In this document: positions 25,595 to 35,187 of the stretch, piece after piece
How the letters are laid out: every line of letters starts with the position of its first letter
Position numbering within the stretch: position 1 is the first letter of the stretch
Assembly (NCBI RefSeq): GCF_023264675.1
Contig: NZ_JAHFVG010000006.1
Span: forward strand, 62,001-126,000
From: Rhodococcus sp. (in: high G+C Gram-positive bacteria)
GTDB lineage: Bacteria; Actinomycetota; Actinomycetes; Mycobacteriales; Mycobacteriaceae
Length of the DNA: 64,000 nt
Direction: 5' to 3'
Program-made: the position numbers and the translations under genes
Notes under the pieces: generated by a model
Database searches by the model: none
Seen by the model: the letters and a program-made list of their open reading frames with translations, nothing else
What the model was told of the DNA's origin: nothing

Positions 25595-27451
25595 TCAGCG
25601 GCGCAGAAGCTTCTCCAGCGCGTCGAGAACCGCGGGATCCTCGATGGTCGACGGCACGCCGTACTCCTCGCCTGCAACGATCTGCCGCATCGTCTTGCGA
25701 AGGATCTTGCCCGATCGAGTCTTGGGCAGTGCGCCGACGACGGTGACGTCGCGGAAGGTGGCGAGCGCGCCGATCTGATCGCGGACCATCGCGACCAGTT
25801 CCTCGCGCAGCCGATCCTCGGGGATGGTTTCGCCCGCCTTGAGTACCACGTAGCCGCTCGGACGTTGGCCCTTGAGGTCGTCGTGGATACCGATCACCGC
25901 GCATTCCGCCACCGCGGGGTGGCTCGCCACAACTGCCTCCATCGACCCCGTCGAGAGTCGGTGGCCCGCAACGTTGATGACGTCGTCGCTGCGGCCGAGC
26001 ACGTAGACGTAACCGTCGGGGTCGATGTAGCCGGAGTCGCCGGTGAGGTAGTAGCCGGGGAACGTCTCGAGGTAGGAGCGCTGGAACCGGTCCTCGTCGT
26101 TCCACAGGCCGACCAGTGTGCCCGGCGGCAGCGGGAGCTTCACGACGATGTTGCCTTCGGCGCCTGCCTCGACGAGTGAGCCGGTGGCGTCGAGAACCTC
26201 GACCTGGAATCCGGGGACGGCGACCGTCGGTGATCCGGATTTGATCGGAAGTGGTTCGAGCCCGCGAAGATTGGCGCAGATCGGCCAGCCGGTCTCGGTC
26301 TGCCACCAGTGGTCGACGACGGGGACTCCGAGCGTGTCCGACGCCCAGGTGTAGGTGTCGGGGTCGAGTCGCTCGCCGGCGACGAAGAGTGTTTCCAGAC
26401 TGGAGATGTCGTGCTCGGCCAGTTCGGCCGCGTGCGGATCCACTTTTCTGATGGCCCGCAGTGCCGTCGGGGCAGTGAAGAGTGCTCGCACCTTGTGGTC
26501 GTCGATCACCCGCCAGAAGGCCCCGGCGTCGGGTGTTCCGACGGGTTTGCCCTCGTAGAGAACCGTCGTGGCGCCCGCGAACAGCGGCGCGTAGACGATG
26601 TAGGAGTGGCCGACGACCCAGCCGACGTCCGACGCCGTCCACATGACCTGGCCTGGGCCGACGTCGTAGATGTTGCGCATCGACCAGGTCAGAGCCACGG
26701 CATGGCCACCGTTGTCGCGGACGACGCCCTTGGGTTTGCCGGTGGTTCCTGAGGTGTAGAGGATGTAGAGCGGATCGGTTGCCTGCACCGGAACAGGCCC
26801 GGCCGCCGTGGCGTCGGCGTACTGATCGTCCCAGTCGAGCCACGGATGGTCACCGGGGATTCCCTCGCGGGCTTTGACGATGACCGCTGGTTTCGCGGCG
26901 GTGGTGAGATCGAGGGCTTTCTCGACGATCGGGAGGTAGTCGACGACGCGGCCCGGCTCGAAACCTCCACTCGCCGTGATCAGCAGAACTGGTTCTGCAT
27001 CGTCGATCCGAGCCGCGAGTTCCTTGGCGGCGAACCCACCGAACACGACCGAGTGAACGGCGCCGATCCGCGCGCAGGCGAGCATCGCAACGACGGCTTC
27101 GGGGATCATCGGCAAATAGAGGATCACCCGGTCGCCCGCGCCGACTCCGCGTGACCGCAGCACCCCCGCGAAGCGTGCAACCTCCGTCAGCAGCTCATCG
27201 TAGGTGTACGAACGAGTCGTGCCGAGCATCGCCGAGTCGTAGATCAACGCCGTGCGCTCACCGTTGCCGGCCTCCACATGACGGTCGAGCGCGTTGAAGC
27301 AGGTGTTGAGGGTGCCGTCGGGAAACCAGCGCCCGCCGGTGAACGCACTGGTGGGGGCCGAGATCCAATCGACCCCCGCGGCTGCGTCCAGCCAGAAGCC
27401 CTCCCGGTCTGCGATGCTGCTGTCGAATGCTTCTCGGTACTCGCCGCTCAT
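25595..27451 (-). CDS. prpE: Propionyl-CoA synthetase-like acyl-CoA ligase
   Basis: A 618-residue acetyl-/propionyl-CoA synthetase of the ANL superfamily, activating a short-chain carboxylate with ATP and CoA. Motifs include the P-loop YILYTSGTTGKPKGVVRDNGG, VDHWWQTETGWPI, YYLTGDSGYIDPDGYVYVLGRSDDVINVAGH and the C-terminal lysine in LPKTRSGKILRKTMRQI. Length and the RDNGG element favour PrpE over Acs. It stands between a DMT permease and an ABC importer gene set on the same strand, with no methylcitrate-cycle genes nearby. Confidence 0.85.
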   Translation of the reverse strand: MSGEYREAFDSSIADREGFWLDAAAGVDWISAPTSAFTGGRWFPDGTLNTCFNALDRHVEAGNGERTALIYDSAMLGTTRSYTYDELLTEVARFAGVLRSRGVGAGDRVILYLPMIPEAVVAMLACARIGAVHSVVFGGFAAKELAARIDDAEPVLLITASGGFEPGRVVDYLPIVEKALDLTTAAKPAVIVKAREGIPGDHPWLDWDDQYADATAAGPVPVQATDPLYILYTSGTTGKPKGVVRDNGGHAVALTWSMRNIYDVGPGQVMWTASDVGWVVGHSYIVYAPLFAGATTVLYEGKPVGTPDAGAFWRVIDDHKVRALFTAPTALRAIRKVDPHAAELAEHDISSLETLFVAGERLDPDTYTWASDTLGVPVVDHWWQTETGWPICANLRGLEPLPIKSGSPTVAVPGFQVEVLDATGSLVEAGAEGNIVVKLPLPPGTLVGLWNDEDRFQRSYLETFPGYYLTGDSGYIDPDGYVYVLGRSDDVINVAGHRLSTGSMEAVVASHPAVAECAVIGIHDDLKGQRPSGYVVLKAGETIPEDRLREELVAMVRDQIGALATFRDVTVVGALPKTRSGKILRKTMRQIVAGEEYGVPSTIEDPAVLDALEKLLRR

Positions 27452-27486
27452 AACCGCAGCCTAGCGGCGAGACCGAGCCTGAAGAT

Positions 27487-28560
27487 CTATTTCAGGTCCG
27501 GGTTCTCCGCGTACACCTCGGCGAGTACCGACATGTCGAACAGCTCCTCCGCGGAGATATCGATTCCGGCGGTGGCCAACGCTGCGATGTTCTCGTCGAT
27601 CAGCGTCTGGGTCATGGTGAACAGGCCGTTCGCCTCGGTGTCCGGGGAAGTCACGAGACCGTTCTGGGCGGTTGCTTCCAGTACCTGCTCCTCGAGTTCG
27701 AGGTTCTGGTCCTTGCCGTACACCTCGACGGCCAGCCGGGCAGATTCACGTGGATCGGCGACGGCGTCGCGCCATCCCATGATCTCTGCCTTCAGGAACG
27801 CCTTGAGCTTGTCGCGTTCGTTGTCGATGGTCGACTGCATCACCGTGAGCGTCTCCGCGACGAGCGGCAGGTTGTAATCGGCGAACAGGAAGTTGGCGTT
27901 CTCGAAGCCTTTGCCCGCCAGCGTGATCGGCTCGTTCGTGACGTAGCTGACCCAGCCGTCGACCTCGCCGTTGGCCAGGGGGCTCGGGTCGAACTGCGCC
28001 GGTACGATGGTCATCTGGTTTTCTTCGAGCCCGTTGGCGGCGAGCAGGGCGGCGAACACCAGCTGGTTTGAATCCTGAACGCCGATTCGCTTGCCCACCA
28101 TGTCCTGCGGCGAGTTGATCGGTGCGGCAGCCGAGGAGACGATGCAGAACGGGTTCTTCTGGAACGTCGCGGCGACGATCTTGGCTTCGAGTCCGCCGAG
28201 AACTGCAGGGGCCGTCAACTGCGGAGCCGAGGTTCCGATCCACACCTTGCCGGTGTCGAGTCCGGCTTCCACGCCGGTGCCTGCGGCGCCTCCGGCGACG
28301 AGATCGACGCTGCCGAATCCGGCGTCGGCGTAGTAGCCCTTGTCCGTTGCGAAGTATTCCCCGGCGAACTCGATGTTCTTGATCCAGGACAACTGCATCG
28401 CGACGGTACCGAATTGGGATCCGTCCTCGGTCGAGCCACCGCTGGAGTCGGACGAATCACTGCTGCACGACGCCAGGATCGTGGCGCCGCCGACGGCCAG
28501 TCCGGCCATGCCGCCGAAACGGAACAGCGACCGGCGATCGAACTGTGAGGAGAGGTTCAT
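27487..28560 (-). CDS. ABC transporter substrate-binding lipoprotein (NitT/TauT, NMT1/THI5-like)
   Basis: A 357-residue exported binding protein. The N-terminus has twin arginines (DRRSLFRFGG), a hydrophobic core and a lipobox ending at Cys32 (ILASC), so it is probably a Tat-exported lipoprotein. The NMT1/THI5-like domain begins with VAMQLSWIKNIEFAGEYFAT and KGYYADAG. Relatives bind thiamine-pyrimidine precursors, nitrate, sulfonates or aromatic acids. It is the last gene of the importer operon (ATPase, two permeases, binding protein). No THI-box sequence is seen upstream, so a thiamine link is not supported. Confidence 0.85.
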   Translation of the reverse strand: MNLSSQFDRRSLFRFGGMAGLAVGGATILASCSSDSSDSSGGSTEDGSQFGTVAMQLSWIKNIEFAGEYFATDKGYYADAGFGSVDLVAGGAAGTGVEAGLDTGKVWIGTSAPQLTAPAVLGGLEAKIVAATFQKNPFCIVSSAAAPINSPQDMVGKRIGVQDSNQLVFAALLAANGLEENQMTIVPAQFDPSPLANGEVDGWVSYVTNEPITLAGKGFENANFLFADYNLPLVAETLTVMQSTIDNERDKLKAFLKAEIMGWRDAVADPRESARLAVEVYGKDQNLELEEQVLEATAQNGLVTSPDTEANGLFTMTQTLIDENIAALATAGIDISAEELFDMSVLAEVYAENPDLK

Positions 28561-28590
28561 GAAACGGAACTCTAAATGTCATCCGTTTCA
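28560..28590. promoter_or_regulatory. Inverted repeat TGAAACGGA / TCCGTTTCA at the binding-protein start
   Basis: TGAAACGGA (28560-28568) and TCCGTTTCA (28582-28590) are exact complements with a 13-bp spacer, directly adjoining the start codon. A second small palindrome TGTGTAAACACA lies at 28625-28636. Either could be an operator for separate expression of the binding protein, or a hairpin controlling its translation or stabilising processed mRNA. Confidence 0.4.
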
Positions 28591-28641
28591 ATCGAATTGC
28601 TCAGAACGTTCCATTTGTTGAGCTTGTGTAAACACACGCCG

Positions 28642-29421
28642 CTACTTCATCCGTTGCAGCGCAGTGTTCTCCAATACTCCGACGATTGCGTACAGCACGA
28701 TGGACACGACGGTGATGACGACGATCGATGCCCACAGTTCGTTGTACTGGTACCGCGGGATGGCCTTGATCATCGACGATCCCAACCCTTGACCGCTACC
28801 GAGCCACTCACCGATCAGTGCGCCGATCAGCGAGCCCGGTACCGAGATGCGAGCGGCAGCGAACACCGCAGGCAGCGCCGACGGCACGGCGACCATGCGC
28901 AATGCCGTCCACTTACTGCCGCCGTACGCGGCAATGAGATCCTGTGCACCCGTTGGAGCTTCACGAAGTCCGACCATGATCATCACGAGCGCCGGGAAGA
29001 ACACGACGATGGCGACCATCACCGTCACACCGAAGATGCCACGACCGAAGATCAGCACGATGATGGGGGTCAGTGCGACGAGCGGCACCGATCGGAGCAG
29101 CATCGCGACCGGCATGAACGTCTGCTCGACCGTCCGTGAGATCACGAAGATCGACGCGACGATCAGGGCAGCGCCCATTCCGACGAGAAATCCGATCCCG
29201 GCGTCGCGCAGGGTGATCTCGAGATTGGAAAATATTGTCTCCCGGTTGGCGGCGGACTTGTCGCTGCCGAACAGGTAGGTCCAGACGGCCGTGGGAGTTT
29301 GTCCGACACGTGGCCCGACTTGCGGGAACGCTTCGAGAAAAAGCACCCAGATGACCAGGAGCAGGGCGAAGGCGATCCCGATGGGAGCGAGAAAGCGCAG
29401 CAGTCCGCGCGCTGCGGTCAT
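28642..29421 (-). CDS. ABC transporter permease (NitT/TauT type)
   Basis: A 259-residue inner-membrane permease with about six helices. The EAA-type ATPase-contact loop is visible as DLIAAYGGSKWTALRMVAVPSALPAVFAAARI, and the closing LGSSMIKAIPRYQYNELWASI is typical of this family. The start overlaps the stop of the upstream permease (ATGA), showing tight coupling of the two membrane subunits. Confidence 0.88.
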   Translation of the reverse strand: MTAARGLLRFLAPIGIAFALLLVIWVLFLEAFPQVGPRVGQTPTAVWTYLFGSDKSAANRETIFSNLEITLRDAGIGFLVGMGAALIVASIFVISRTVEQTFMPVAMLLRSVPLVALTPIIVLIFGRGIFGVTVMVAIVVFFPALVMIMVGLREAPTGAQDLIAAYGGSKWTALRMVAVPSALPAVFAAARISVPGSLIGALIGEWLGSGQGLGSSMIKAIPRYQYNELWASIVVITVVSIVLYAIVGVLENTALQRMK

Positions 29422-30239
29422 GAGGTCTTGCCCGTCGTCCACGGCGTGACGAACCGCGCAACGAGTGCCACGATCGCGTAGCCGAGCCCGGCGAGAAGAG
29501 CGGCAGCCAACGCCATTCCCCAGGTCCGGGGCACGTTGTAGGAACTCTGCGCTGCGGTCAACGCCACACCGATACCACTGTCGACGCCTCCCAGGTACTC
29601 GCCGAGGATCGCGCCGAGCACCGCCGAGGGCGCGGCGATCTTCAATGCCGCGAACATCGACGGCAGCGCCGCGATCGACTGCACGCGCCGGAACTTCTGC
29701 CAGCGACCCCCGCCGTAGGCAGCGACGAGGTCGAGGCTCGCCTTGTCGGCCGAGCGGAGCCCGCTGAGCGTACCGACCATCGTGGTGAAGAAGCAGTACA
29801 TCGCCGCCAGGAAGATCGTCGGGGTTCTGCCGCCGAAGACGACGAGGATGATCGGCCCGAGCGCCAGGAGCGGCGTGCAGTAACTCAGGATGGCGAGTTG
29901 GGTTGCCAACGATTCGACCGGGGGAACGAGAACCACCAGCACCGCAAGAGCGATGGCAAGCAGGTTGCCCCACACGAAGCCCTGCAGTGCGCCTGCCGCG
30001 GTGACGCTGAAATTGGGTCCGTAGAGGGCCCAGCCGTCGTCGAACATCGTCGATACCACGGTCCACGGGCTCGGAACGGTTCCGCCTGCCACACCGAGGG
30101 CAGCGAGAATCCACCACACTGCAACGAGGCCGACGATCCCGATGGTGCCGCCGAGCCACTTCGGCCTGCCGAACGATGTTCTGCGAGTCGATGTCTCGGC
30201 CTGAGCCTCGGCGACCTTCTCGATGTCGGCGATGCTCAT
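29418..30239 (-). CDS. ABC transporter permease (NitT/TauT type)
   Basis: A 273-residue second permease of the same importer. A charged N-terminal 30 residues precede the first helix ([20 protein letters not shown]). The EAA-type loop [32 protein letters not shown] and the [17 protein letters not shown] segment are clear. It overlaps the ATPase gene stop (ATGA) and the next permease start, so all three are translationally linked. Confidence 0.88.
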   Translation of the reverse strand: MSIADIEKVAEAQAETSTRRTSFGRPKWLGGTIGIVGLVAVWWILAALGVAGGTVPSPWTVVSTMFDDGWALYGPNFSVTAAGALQGFVWGNLLAIALAVLVVLVPPVESLATQLAILSYCTPLLALGPIILVVFGGRTPTIFLAAMYCFFTTMVGTLSGLRSADKASLDLVAAYGGGRWQKFRRVQSIAALPSMFAALKIAAPSAVLGAILGEYLGGVDSGIGVALTAAQSSYNVPRTWGMALAAALLAGLGYAIVALVARFVTPWTTGKTS

Positions 30240-31015
30240 GCGACTCCGGCCTTGCCGAACAGCAGGCCGGACAGGTAGTCGTGAAGCTTGTGGAACTCGG
30301 GGGTGCGCATCATCTCGGGGGTACGCGGGCGCGGAAGGTCGATGGGCACGACTTCGAGGATGCGGCCGGGGCGCGGGGTCATGACCGCCACGACGTCGGA
30401 CAGGAAGATGGCTTCGCCGATGCCGTGGGTGACCATGAGCGTCGTCGCGGGCTTCTCGGTCCAGATGCGGAGGAGTTCGAGATTCAGACGCTGGCGCGTC
30501 ATGTCGTCGAGCGCGCCGAACGGCTCGTCGAGCAGCAGCACGCTCGGCTTGACGACGAGTGAGCGGGCAATCGAGACGCGTTGGCGCATGCCGCCCGAGA
30601 GCTGCGCAGGCTTGGCCTTCTCGAATCCTTCCAGCCCGACGAGTGTCACCAGGTCCGCGATGAGCTCCGGGTCCGGATCGAGCCCGGCGACCTGGAGCGG
30701 AAGCTTGATGTTGGAGATCACGCTGCGCCACGGCAGCAGCGCCGAGTCCTGGAACGCGATGCCCAGTTCGTGTCGTGTGCGCAGCTCGGCAGGGGACTGG
30801 CCGTTGATCAGGGTGGTGCCGGTGCTCGGAGTGTCGAGCCCGGCGAGGATGCGCAGGACCGTCGACTTTCCGCAGCCCGACGGCCCGAGGAGCGAAAGAA
30901 ACGATCCTTCGGGCGTCTCGAGTGACACGTCCGTGAGTGCCTCGACGGACTTGCGGCCGAGGCTGAAGGTTTTACCGAGACCCGAGATGTTCAGGCCGGT
31001 GCTGGTGCCGATCAT
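30236..31015 (-). CDS. ABC transporter ATP-binding protein (NitT/TauT type)
   Basis: A 259-residue ATPase, first gene of the importer operon. Walker A is GPSGCGKST, the Q-loop [12 protein letters not shown], the signature [15 protein letters not shown], Walker [13 protein letters not shown], and the switch His in VTHGIGEA. This is the SsuB/TauB/NrtD branch. ATG at 31015 gives the usual N-terminus. The 135-bp gap to the divergent gene at 31151 should carry the operon promoter; no riboswitch was recognised in it. Confidence 0.9.
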   Translation of the reverse strand: MIGTSTGLNISGLGKTFSLGRKSVEALTDVSLETPEGSFLSLLGPSGCGKSTVLRILAGLDTPSTGTTLINGQSPAELRTRHELGIAFQDSALLPWRSVISNIKLPLQVAGLDPDPELIADLVTLVGLEGFEKAKPAQLSGGMRQRVSIARSLVVKPSVLLLDEPFGALDDMTRQRLNLELLRIWTEKPATTLMVTHGIGEAIFLSDVVAVMTPRPGRILEVVPIDLPRPRTPEMMRTPEFHKLHDYLSGLLFGKAGVA

Positions 31016-31150
31016 TCCCCGGACAGTAGAAGCGAAGAGTTGCGTCCGTATTTCGTCGGTGTCACCGCGGCGTTCCCGTCTGGTGGGTCGGCGTATGAAT
31101 TTCGTCAAAGTGATGGCCATCGTCGGGCGTGCTTCGCAAGACTCGGACAC

Positions 31151-31531
31151 GTGAGCATCTTCGAACTCCTGCCATCGTTGAAGGCAGCATGCCGTCCACG
31201 TTTCGACTCGGCGATCTGGCCTCCGGACACCCACTTTCACCTCGGACGTCTGGTGATCGGCACGACCGTGGTCGAGGATCTCGCCGACTGCTGCGGCACC
31301 CCGACGGTGCTGGGCGGTGTGCTCGTCACCCGGGTGCGATCAGTCCTCGCGGGGATCGTGAGGGTCGACGGGCAGAGTTCGCGGATGCTCGCGCCAGGAA
31401 TTCTGGGTGCGGAGATCGCCAATCGTCATTCCGTGGCGAGTCGCGAGTACTTCGCGTTCGGTGACCGCAAGATCGAACTGCCGTCCGATGTTCGTGCAGG
31501 CGACGTATTAGCTCTGCTCCCGAAGTCCTAG
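31151..31531 (+). CDS. Conserved hypothetical protein (126 aa)
   Basis: A 126-residue protein read from GTG at 31151 ([20 protein letters not shown]). It has a compact alpha/beta composition with hydrophobic strands ([40 protein letters not shown]). A longer frame begins at 31040 but the added part reads poorly. The 3' end overlaps the carboxyltransferase 3' end by 24 bp. I do not recognise a family. Confidence 0.5.
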   Translation: MSIFELLPSLKAACRPRFDSAIWPPDTHFHLGRLVIGTTVVEDLADCCGTPTVLGGVLVTRVRSVLAGIVRVDGQSSRMLAPGILGAEIANRHSVASREYFAFGDRKIELPSDVRAGDVLALLPKS

Positions 31532-33001
31532 GGTGCGGTAGCGGCTCATCCGGGTGGTCAGCCGGTCTTCTCGTTTCTCCTGACCCAGGCTTCGGAGCTC
31601 ACGGGCGATGGCGCCGGCGACGCGCATCGAGAATTCGACGGGTTCCTCCGCGGCGTCGGGGTACTCGGGGACGATGGCATCGCGCAGTAGATCGACGGAC
31701 CGAATTCCCTGCGCTTCGGCCATGTCGGCCGCGTGGTCGGTGTCGCGGTGGACGATGGCACTCGCGCCCTCGGGGGGAAGCGGGGCGAGCCAGGCATTCT
31801 GAGCGCACAGCGTCCGGTCGGCCGGAAGCAACGCGAGTGCGCCGCCCCCGGTGCCCTGCCCGAGCAGAACCGACACCGTCGGGGTGTCGACGGTCACGAG
31901 ATCGCTGATGCATCGCGCGATCTCGGGAGCGATTCCGCCTTCTTCGGCTTCCTTGGACAGTGCTGCTCCGAAGGTGTCGATGACGAGCACCAGGGGGATT
32001 CCCAGCTCCTCGGCGAGTCTCATTCCCCGGCGCGCTTCACGAAGAGCTCCCGGCCCCATCGTCGCGGTGACGCTGTGACTGCTGCGGTCGTTGCCGAAGA
32101 CGACACACGAAATGCCGCGGAATCGGCACAGCGACAACAGGATCGTCGTATCGGATTCGCCCTGTCCGGTCCCGGAGAGCGGCACCTGTTCGGTGGCTGC
32201 ATGTTCGAGGAGCTGCCGGACGCCGGGGCGGTCGGCGCGGCGGGACGATTCCACCGAATGCCACGCCGAGTGATCGGGGATGTCGGCGGCGGCGGGAGCA
32301 GGGTCGAGATCGCGAGGCGCCTCGGAATCGCCACTGACGACGCGCAGAGCGCGCACCAGGAGATGCCGCAGACTTGCCACCGGTACGACGCCGTCGATCA
32401 CGCCGTGGTGATACAGATTTTCCGCTGTCTGAACTCCGTCGGGAAACGGCTTGTCGTACAACGCCTGATAGACCCGTGGGCCGAGAAAACCGATGAGGGC
32501 GCCCGGTTCGGCGAACGTCACGTGAGCCAGTGAACCCCAGGATGCGAACACCCCGCCCGTGGTCGGGTTGCGGAGATACACCAGGTACGGCAGCCTCGCC
32601 TGCTTGTGCAGGGTGACGGCAGCGGCGATCTTCACCATCTGCACGAACGCGAGGGTGCCTTCCTGCATCCGCGTACCGCCGGACGTCGGCGATGCGATGA
32701 GCGGCAGTCTGTCGGCCGTTGCCCGTTCGATGGCGGTGGCGATGCGTTCGGCAGCGGCGACACCGATGGAGCCCGCCAGGAATGCGAACTCGCAGGCGAT
32801 GATCGCGACCGGCCTGCCGTCGACCAGCCCTTGTCCGGTGAGTACGGACTCGTCGACACCGCTCTTCTCGCGGGCCTTGACCAGATCCGCAGCGTAGGCG
32901 GGGCCGGGAGACACATCGAGGGGCGCGGTGTCCCACGACGCGAACGATCCGCCGTCGAGAACTGCATCGAGTATCTCGGCGGCGGACGTTCGCGTTGTCA
33001 T
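31508..33001 (-). CDS. accD3: Acyl-CoA carboxyltransferase with fused beta and alpha halves (AccD3-like)
   Basis: A 497-residue carboxyltransferase moving CO2 from carboxybiotin to an acyl-CoA. The N-terminal half (about 20-245) is AccD-like (PLIASPTSGGTRMQEGTLAF, LRNPTTGGVFASWGSLAHVTFAEPGALIGFLG). The C-terminal half (about 265-480) is AccA-like (FGNDRSSHSVTATMGPGALREA and the Gly-rich GQGTGGGALALLPADRTL). The N-terminal zinc ribbon of E. coli AccD is absent, as in mycobacterial AccD3 (Rv0904c), which also sits between prrA and echA6. No biotin carrier gene is nearby, so it must work with an AccA encoded elsewhere. Confidence 0.85.
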   Translation of the reverse strand: MTTRTSAAEILDAVLDGGSFASWDTAPLDVSPGPAYAADLVKAREKSGVDESVLTGQGLVDGRPVAIIACEFAFLAGSIGVAAAERIATAIERATADRLPLIASPTSGGTRMQEGTLAFVQMVKIAAAVTLHKQARLPYLVYLRNPTTGGVFASWGSLAHVTFAEPGALIGFLGPRVYQALYDKPFPDGVQTAENLYHHGVIDGVVPVASLRHLLVRALRVVSGDSEAPRDLDPAPAAADIPDHSAWHSVESSRRADRPGVRQLLEHAATEQVPLSGTGQGESDTTILLSLCRFRGISCVVFGNDRSSHSVTATMGPGALREARRGMRLAEELGIPLVLVIDTFGAALSKEAEEGGIAPEIARCISDLVTVDTPTVSVLLGQGTGGGALALLPADRTLCAQNAWLAPLPPEGASAIVHRDTDHAADMAEAQGIRSVDLLRDAIVPEYPDAAEEPVEFSMRVAGAIARELRSLGQEKREDRLTTRMSRYRTLGLREQS

Positions 33002-33010
33002 CGGTGAAGC

Positions 33011-34240
33011 TTAACGAGCAAACGCTTCTTTCCATGTGACGGTCTTGCCGATACGCAGAATGGAACGCTGGTAGATCTTGGCGGCGACCACGGCGAGACC
33101 CGCGGTGGTGCCCGCCATGATCAGTGCGGTGCCGACGATCTGGTAGACCGGCGCCACTCCGGCGGCGATGCGCAGCGGCATCATCACTGCGGAGAACGGC
33201 GGGACCCAACTCAGCACATTGCTGAGGGTGCTCTCCGGATCACCGACCGAGTAGAACGCTGCGAAGAACATCGCCATGATCACCAGCAGCAGTGGCATCG
33301 TCGTCGAATTGACGTCTTCCTGGCGCGAGACCATCGATCCACCCGCCGCATAGAGTACGGCGAAGAAGGCGAAGCCGAGTACGAACCAGCCGAGCGTGCT
33401 GGCGAAGACTCCGAGTGCCGTGCCGGTGACGGTGAGCGTTCCGGTGGCCAGGCCCGCGCCGACGCCGGCGACGCCGTACATCGCGAGCTGTAGAACGCCG
33501 ACTGCGCCGATCCCGATGATCTTGCCCCACAACAGCTGCAGTGGACGCACGGTGGACAGTAGGAGTTCCACCACACGTGAGGACTTCTCTTCCACGACGC
33601 CCATCGCGACGTACATTCCGAATCCGATGATCTGGGCGTAGAGGACGAAGACCGCGGCAAGCGACAGCGCAACCCTTTGTCCTGCTTCGGGATCCGGTGG
33701 ATCGATCGCGTCGACGGTCACCACGGCGGCGGACGTGGCTGCCGCGAGTTCGTCTCGATCGACACCTTGCTGGTTCAACGCAGCGGTGGTGGCCTGGCTC
33801 GCAACGCTGCCCTCGACCACGGCCCGCAATGTGCCGGTCAGCTCCGAGTCGGTGATGGCGGTGTACGCGCCTGCGCTCTCGGGCACCAGTGCGACTGCGA
33901 GATCACCGGATTCGACCTGCGCACGGGCGGCGCCTGCGTCCGAGACCTCCCTGACCTCGACGGGGCTCCCGACGGACTCTCCCGTCGCGCTGATCACCGA
34001 CGCGATCGATTGGTCGCCGACGATGCCGACGACGTCTCGGTCCTCGTCGTCACCTCCCGAGAAGATGGAGTAGGCGATGATTCCGCCGATGATGGCGACG
34101 AGGATGATCACATTGCTGATGACGAAGCTCTTCTTCATCACCTGAACGGTGAACTCTCGCTTGGCGATCAGGCCGATCGCACGTCTGGAAGAAGTGCCGG
34201 TCCGGTCACTTCGCGGGCTGCGCTCGTGCTGGTTGCTCAT
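33011..34240 (-). CDS. ABC-2 type permease (NatB-like exporter)
   Basis: A 409-residue membrane protein. One helix near 40-62 is followed by a roughly 140-residue extracytoplasmic domain and five or six C-terminal helices. The GMYVAMGVVEEKSSRVVELLLSTVRPLQLLWGK segment is diagnostic of NatB-type ABC-2 permeases, which extrude Na+ or other toxic solutes. It is coupled by ATGA to the ATPase gene before it, and AccD3 follows after 9 bp. Confidence 0.87.
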   Translation of the reverse strand: MSNQHERSPRSDRTGTSSRRAIGLIAKREFTVQVMKKSFVISNVIILVAIIGGIIAYSIFSGGDDEDRDVVGIVGDQSIASVISATGESVGSPVEVREVSDAGAARAQVESGDLAVALVPESAGAYTAITDSELTGTLRAVVEGSVASQATTAALNQQGVDRDELAAATSAAVVTVDAIDPPDPEAGQRVALSLAAVFVLYAQIIGFGMYVAMGVVEEKSSRVVELLLSTVRPLQLLWGKIIGIGAVGVLQLAMYGVAGVGAGLATGTLTVTGTALGVFASTLGWFVLGFAFFAVLYAAGGSMVSRQEDVNSTTMPLLLVIMAMFFAAFYSVGDPESTLSNVLSWVPPFSAVMMPLRIAAGVAPVYQIVGTALIMAGTTAGLAVVAAKIYQRSILRIGKTVTWKEAFAR

Positions 34241-35127
34241 GCTACTGCCTCTCGGAACAGGTCGCTCAGCGATGGCTTGTGGAAGGAGAATTCGTGGACG
34301 GGACCGGTCGCGAGGGCGGCGCGCAGAACGGCCTGGTCGTCGGTGCCCGGCGAGACACTCAAGATCGTCGTGCCTGCGGTGTGACTGATCTCGTGGACGC
34401 CTGCAATGCCGTCGGCCCAGCCTTTCGGCGCCGCCGGGGCATGTACCTCGAGTTGTGAATCACCGGTTCCGCGTAGTTCGTCGACGGTGCCGACCGCCTT
34501 CATGGAGCCGGACGCGATGATGCCGACGCGGTCGCACAGGCGTTGCACCAGGTCCAATTGATGGCTCGAGAAGATGACCGGAACGCCGGACGATGCTTTC
34601 TCTCGCAGTACCTCGCTCATCACGTCGACAGCGACGGGATCGAGGCCGGAGAACGGTTCGTCGAGGACGAGAACCGCGGGGTCGTGAACCAACGCTGCGG
34701 CCAGTTGAACGCGCTGCTGATTGCCGAGGCTCAGCGCGTCGACCGTGTCGTTCAAGCGCTCGGAGATGCCGAGTCTTTCGGTCCATGTCGTCACGGCCGA
34801 TTTTGCATCGGATGCGGAAAGTCCATGCAGTTCAGCGAGATACGCGAGCTGTGGGCCTACCTTCATCTTCGGGTAGAGGCCTCGCTCCTCGGGCATGTAG
34901 CCGACGGTGCGCCGTACATCGAGGTCGAGCGGTCTGCCGCCGAGCAGCACCTGGCCGGAGTCGGCCGACAGAACGCCGAGGGTGATGCGCATCGTCGTGG
35001 TCTTGCCTGCGCCGTTGCTGCCGACGAACCCGAAGAGTTCGCCAGGACGTACTTCGAAGCTCAAGGAGTCGAGGGCGATCTTGTCGCCGTATCTCTTCGA
35101 GATGGTGTCGATCGTGAGGGTGCTCAT
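34237..35127 (-). CDS. ABC transporter ATP-binding protein (NatA-like exporter)
   Basis: A 296-residue ATPase of the DrrA/NatA export type. Walker A GSNGAGKTT, signature LSLGNQQRVQLAAALV, Walker B VLVLDEPFSGLD, and the DUF4162-like C-terminal region (about 215-296) are visible. A central VGYMPEERGLYPKMKVGPQL is typical of Na+/antibiotic exporters. It forms a transporter with the overlapping permease. Confidence 0.9.
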   Translation of the reverse strand: MSTLTIDTISKRYGDKIALDSLSFEVRPGELFGFVGSNGAGKTTTMRITLGVLSADSGQVLLGGRPLDLDVRRTVGYMPEERGLYPKMKVGPQLAYLAELHGLSASDAKSAVTTWTERLGISERLNDTVDALSLGNQQRVQLAAALVHDPAVLVLDEPFSGLDPVAVDVMSEVLREKASSGVPVIFSSHQLDLVQRLCDRVGIIASGSMKAVGTVDELRGTGDSQLEVHAPAAPKGWADGIAGVHEISHTAGTTILSVSPGTDDQAVLRAALATGPVHEFSFHKPSLSDLFREAVA

Positions 35128-35187
35128 GGTGCCCTTCCGTTCATCATCGGTCGATCGGGTCGGCGCTGCACGAGCGCCTGACGTCTT

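Noticed and set aside
29418..30731. Longer 437-codon frame for the second ABC permease, extending into the ATPase gene
   Set aside because: The extra N-terminal part is an out-of-frame reading of the ATPase gene; the permease starts at the ATG overlapping the ATPase stop.
27487..31015. Thiamine-precursor importer controlled by a TPP riboswitch
   Set aside because: The binding protein belongs to the NMT1/THI5-like fold, but no THI-box core (such as CTGAGA with its paired stems) was found before the first gene or before the binding-protein gene.
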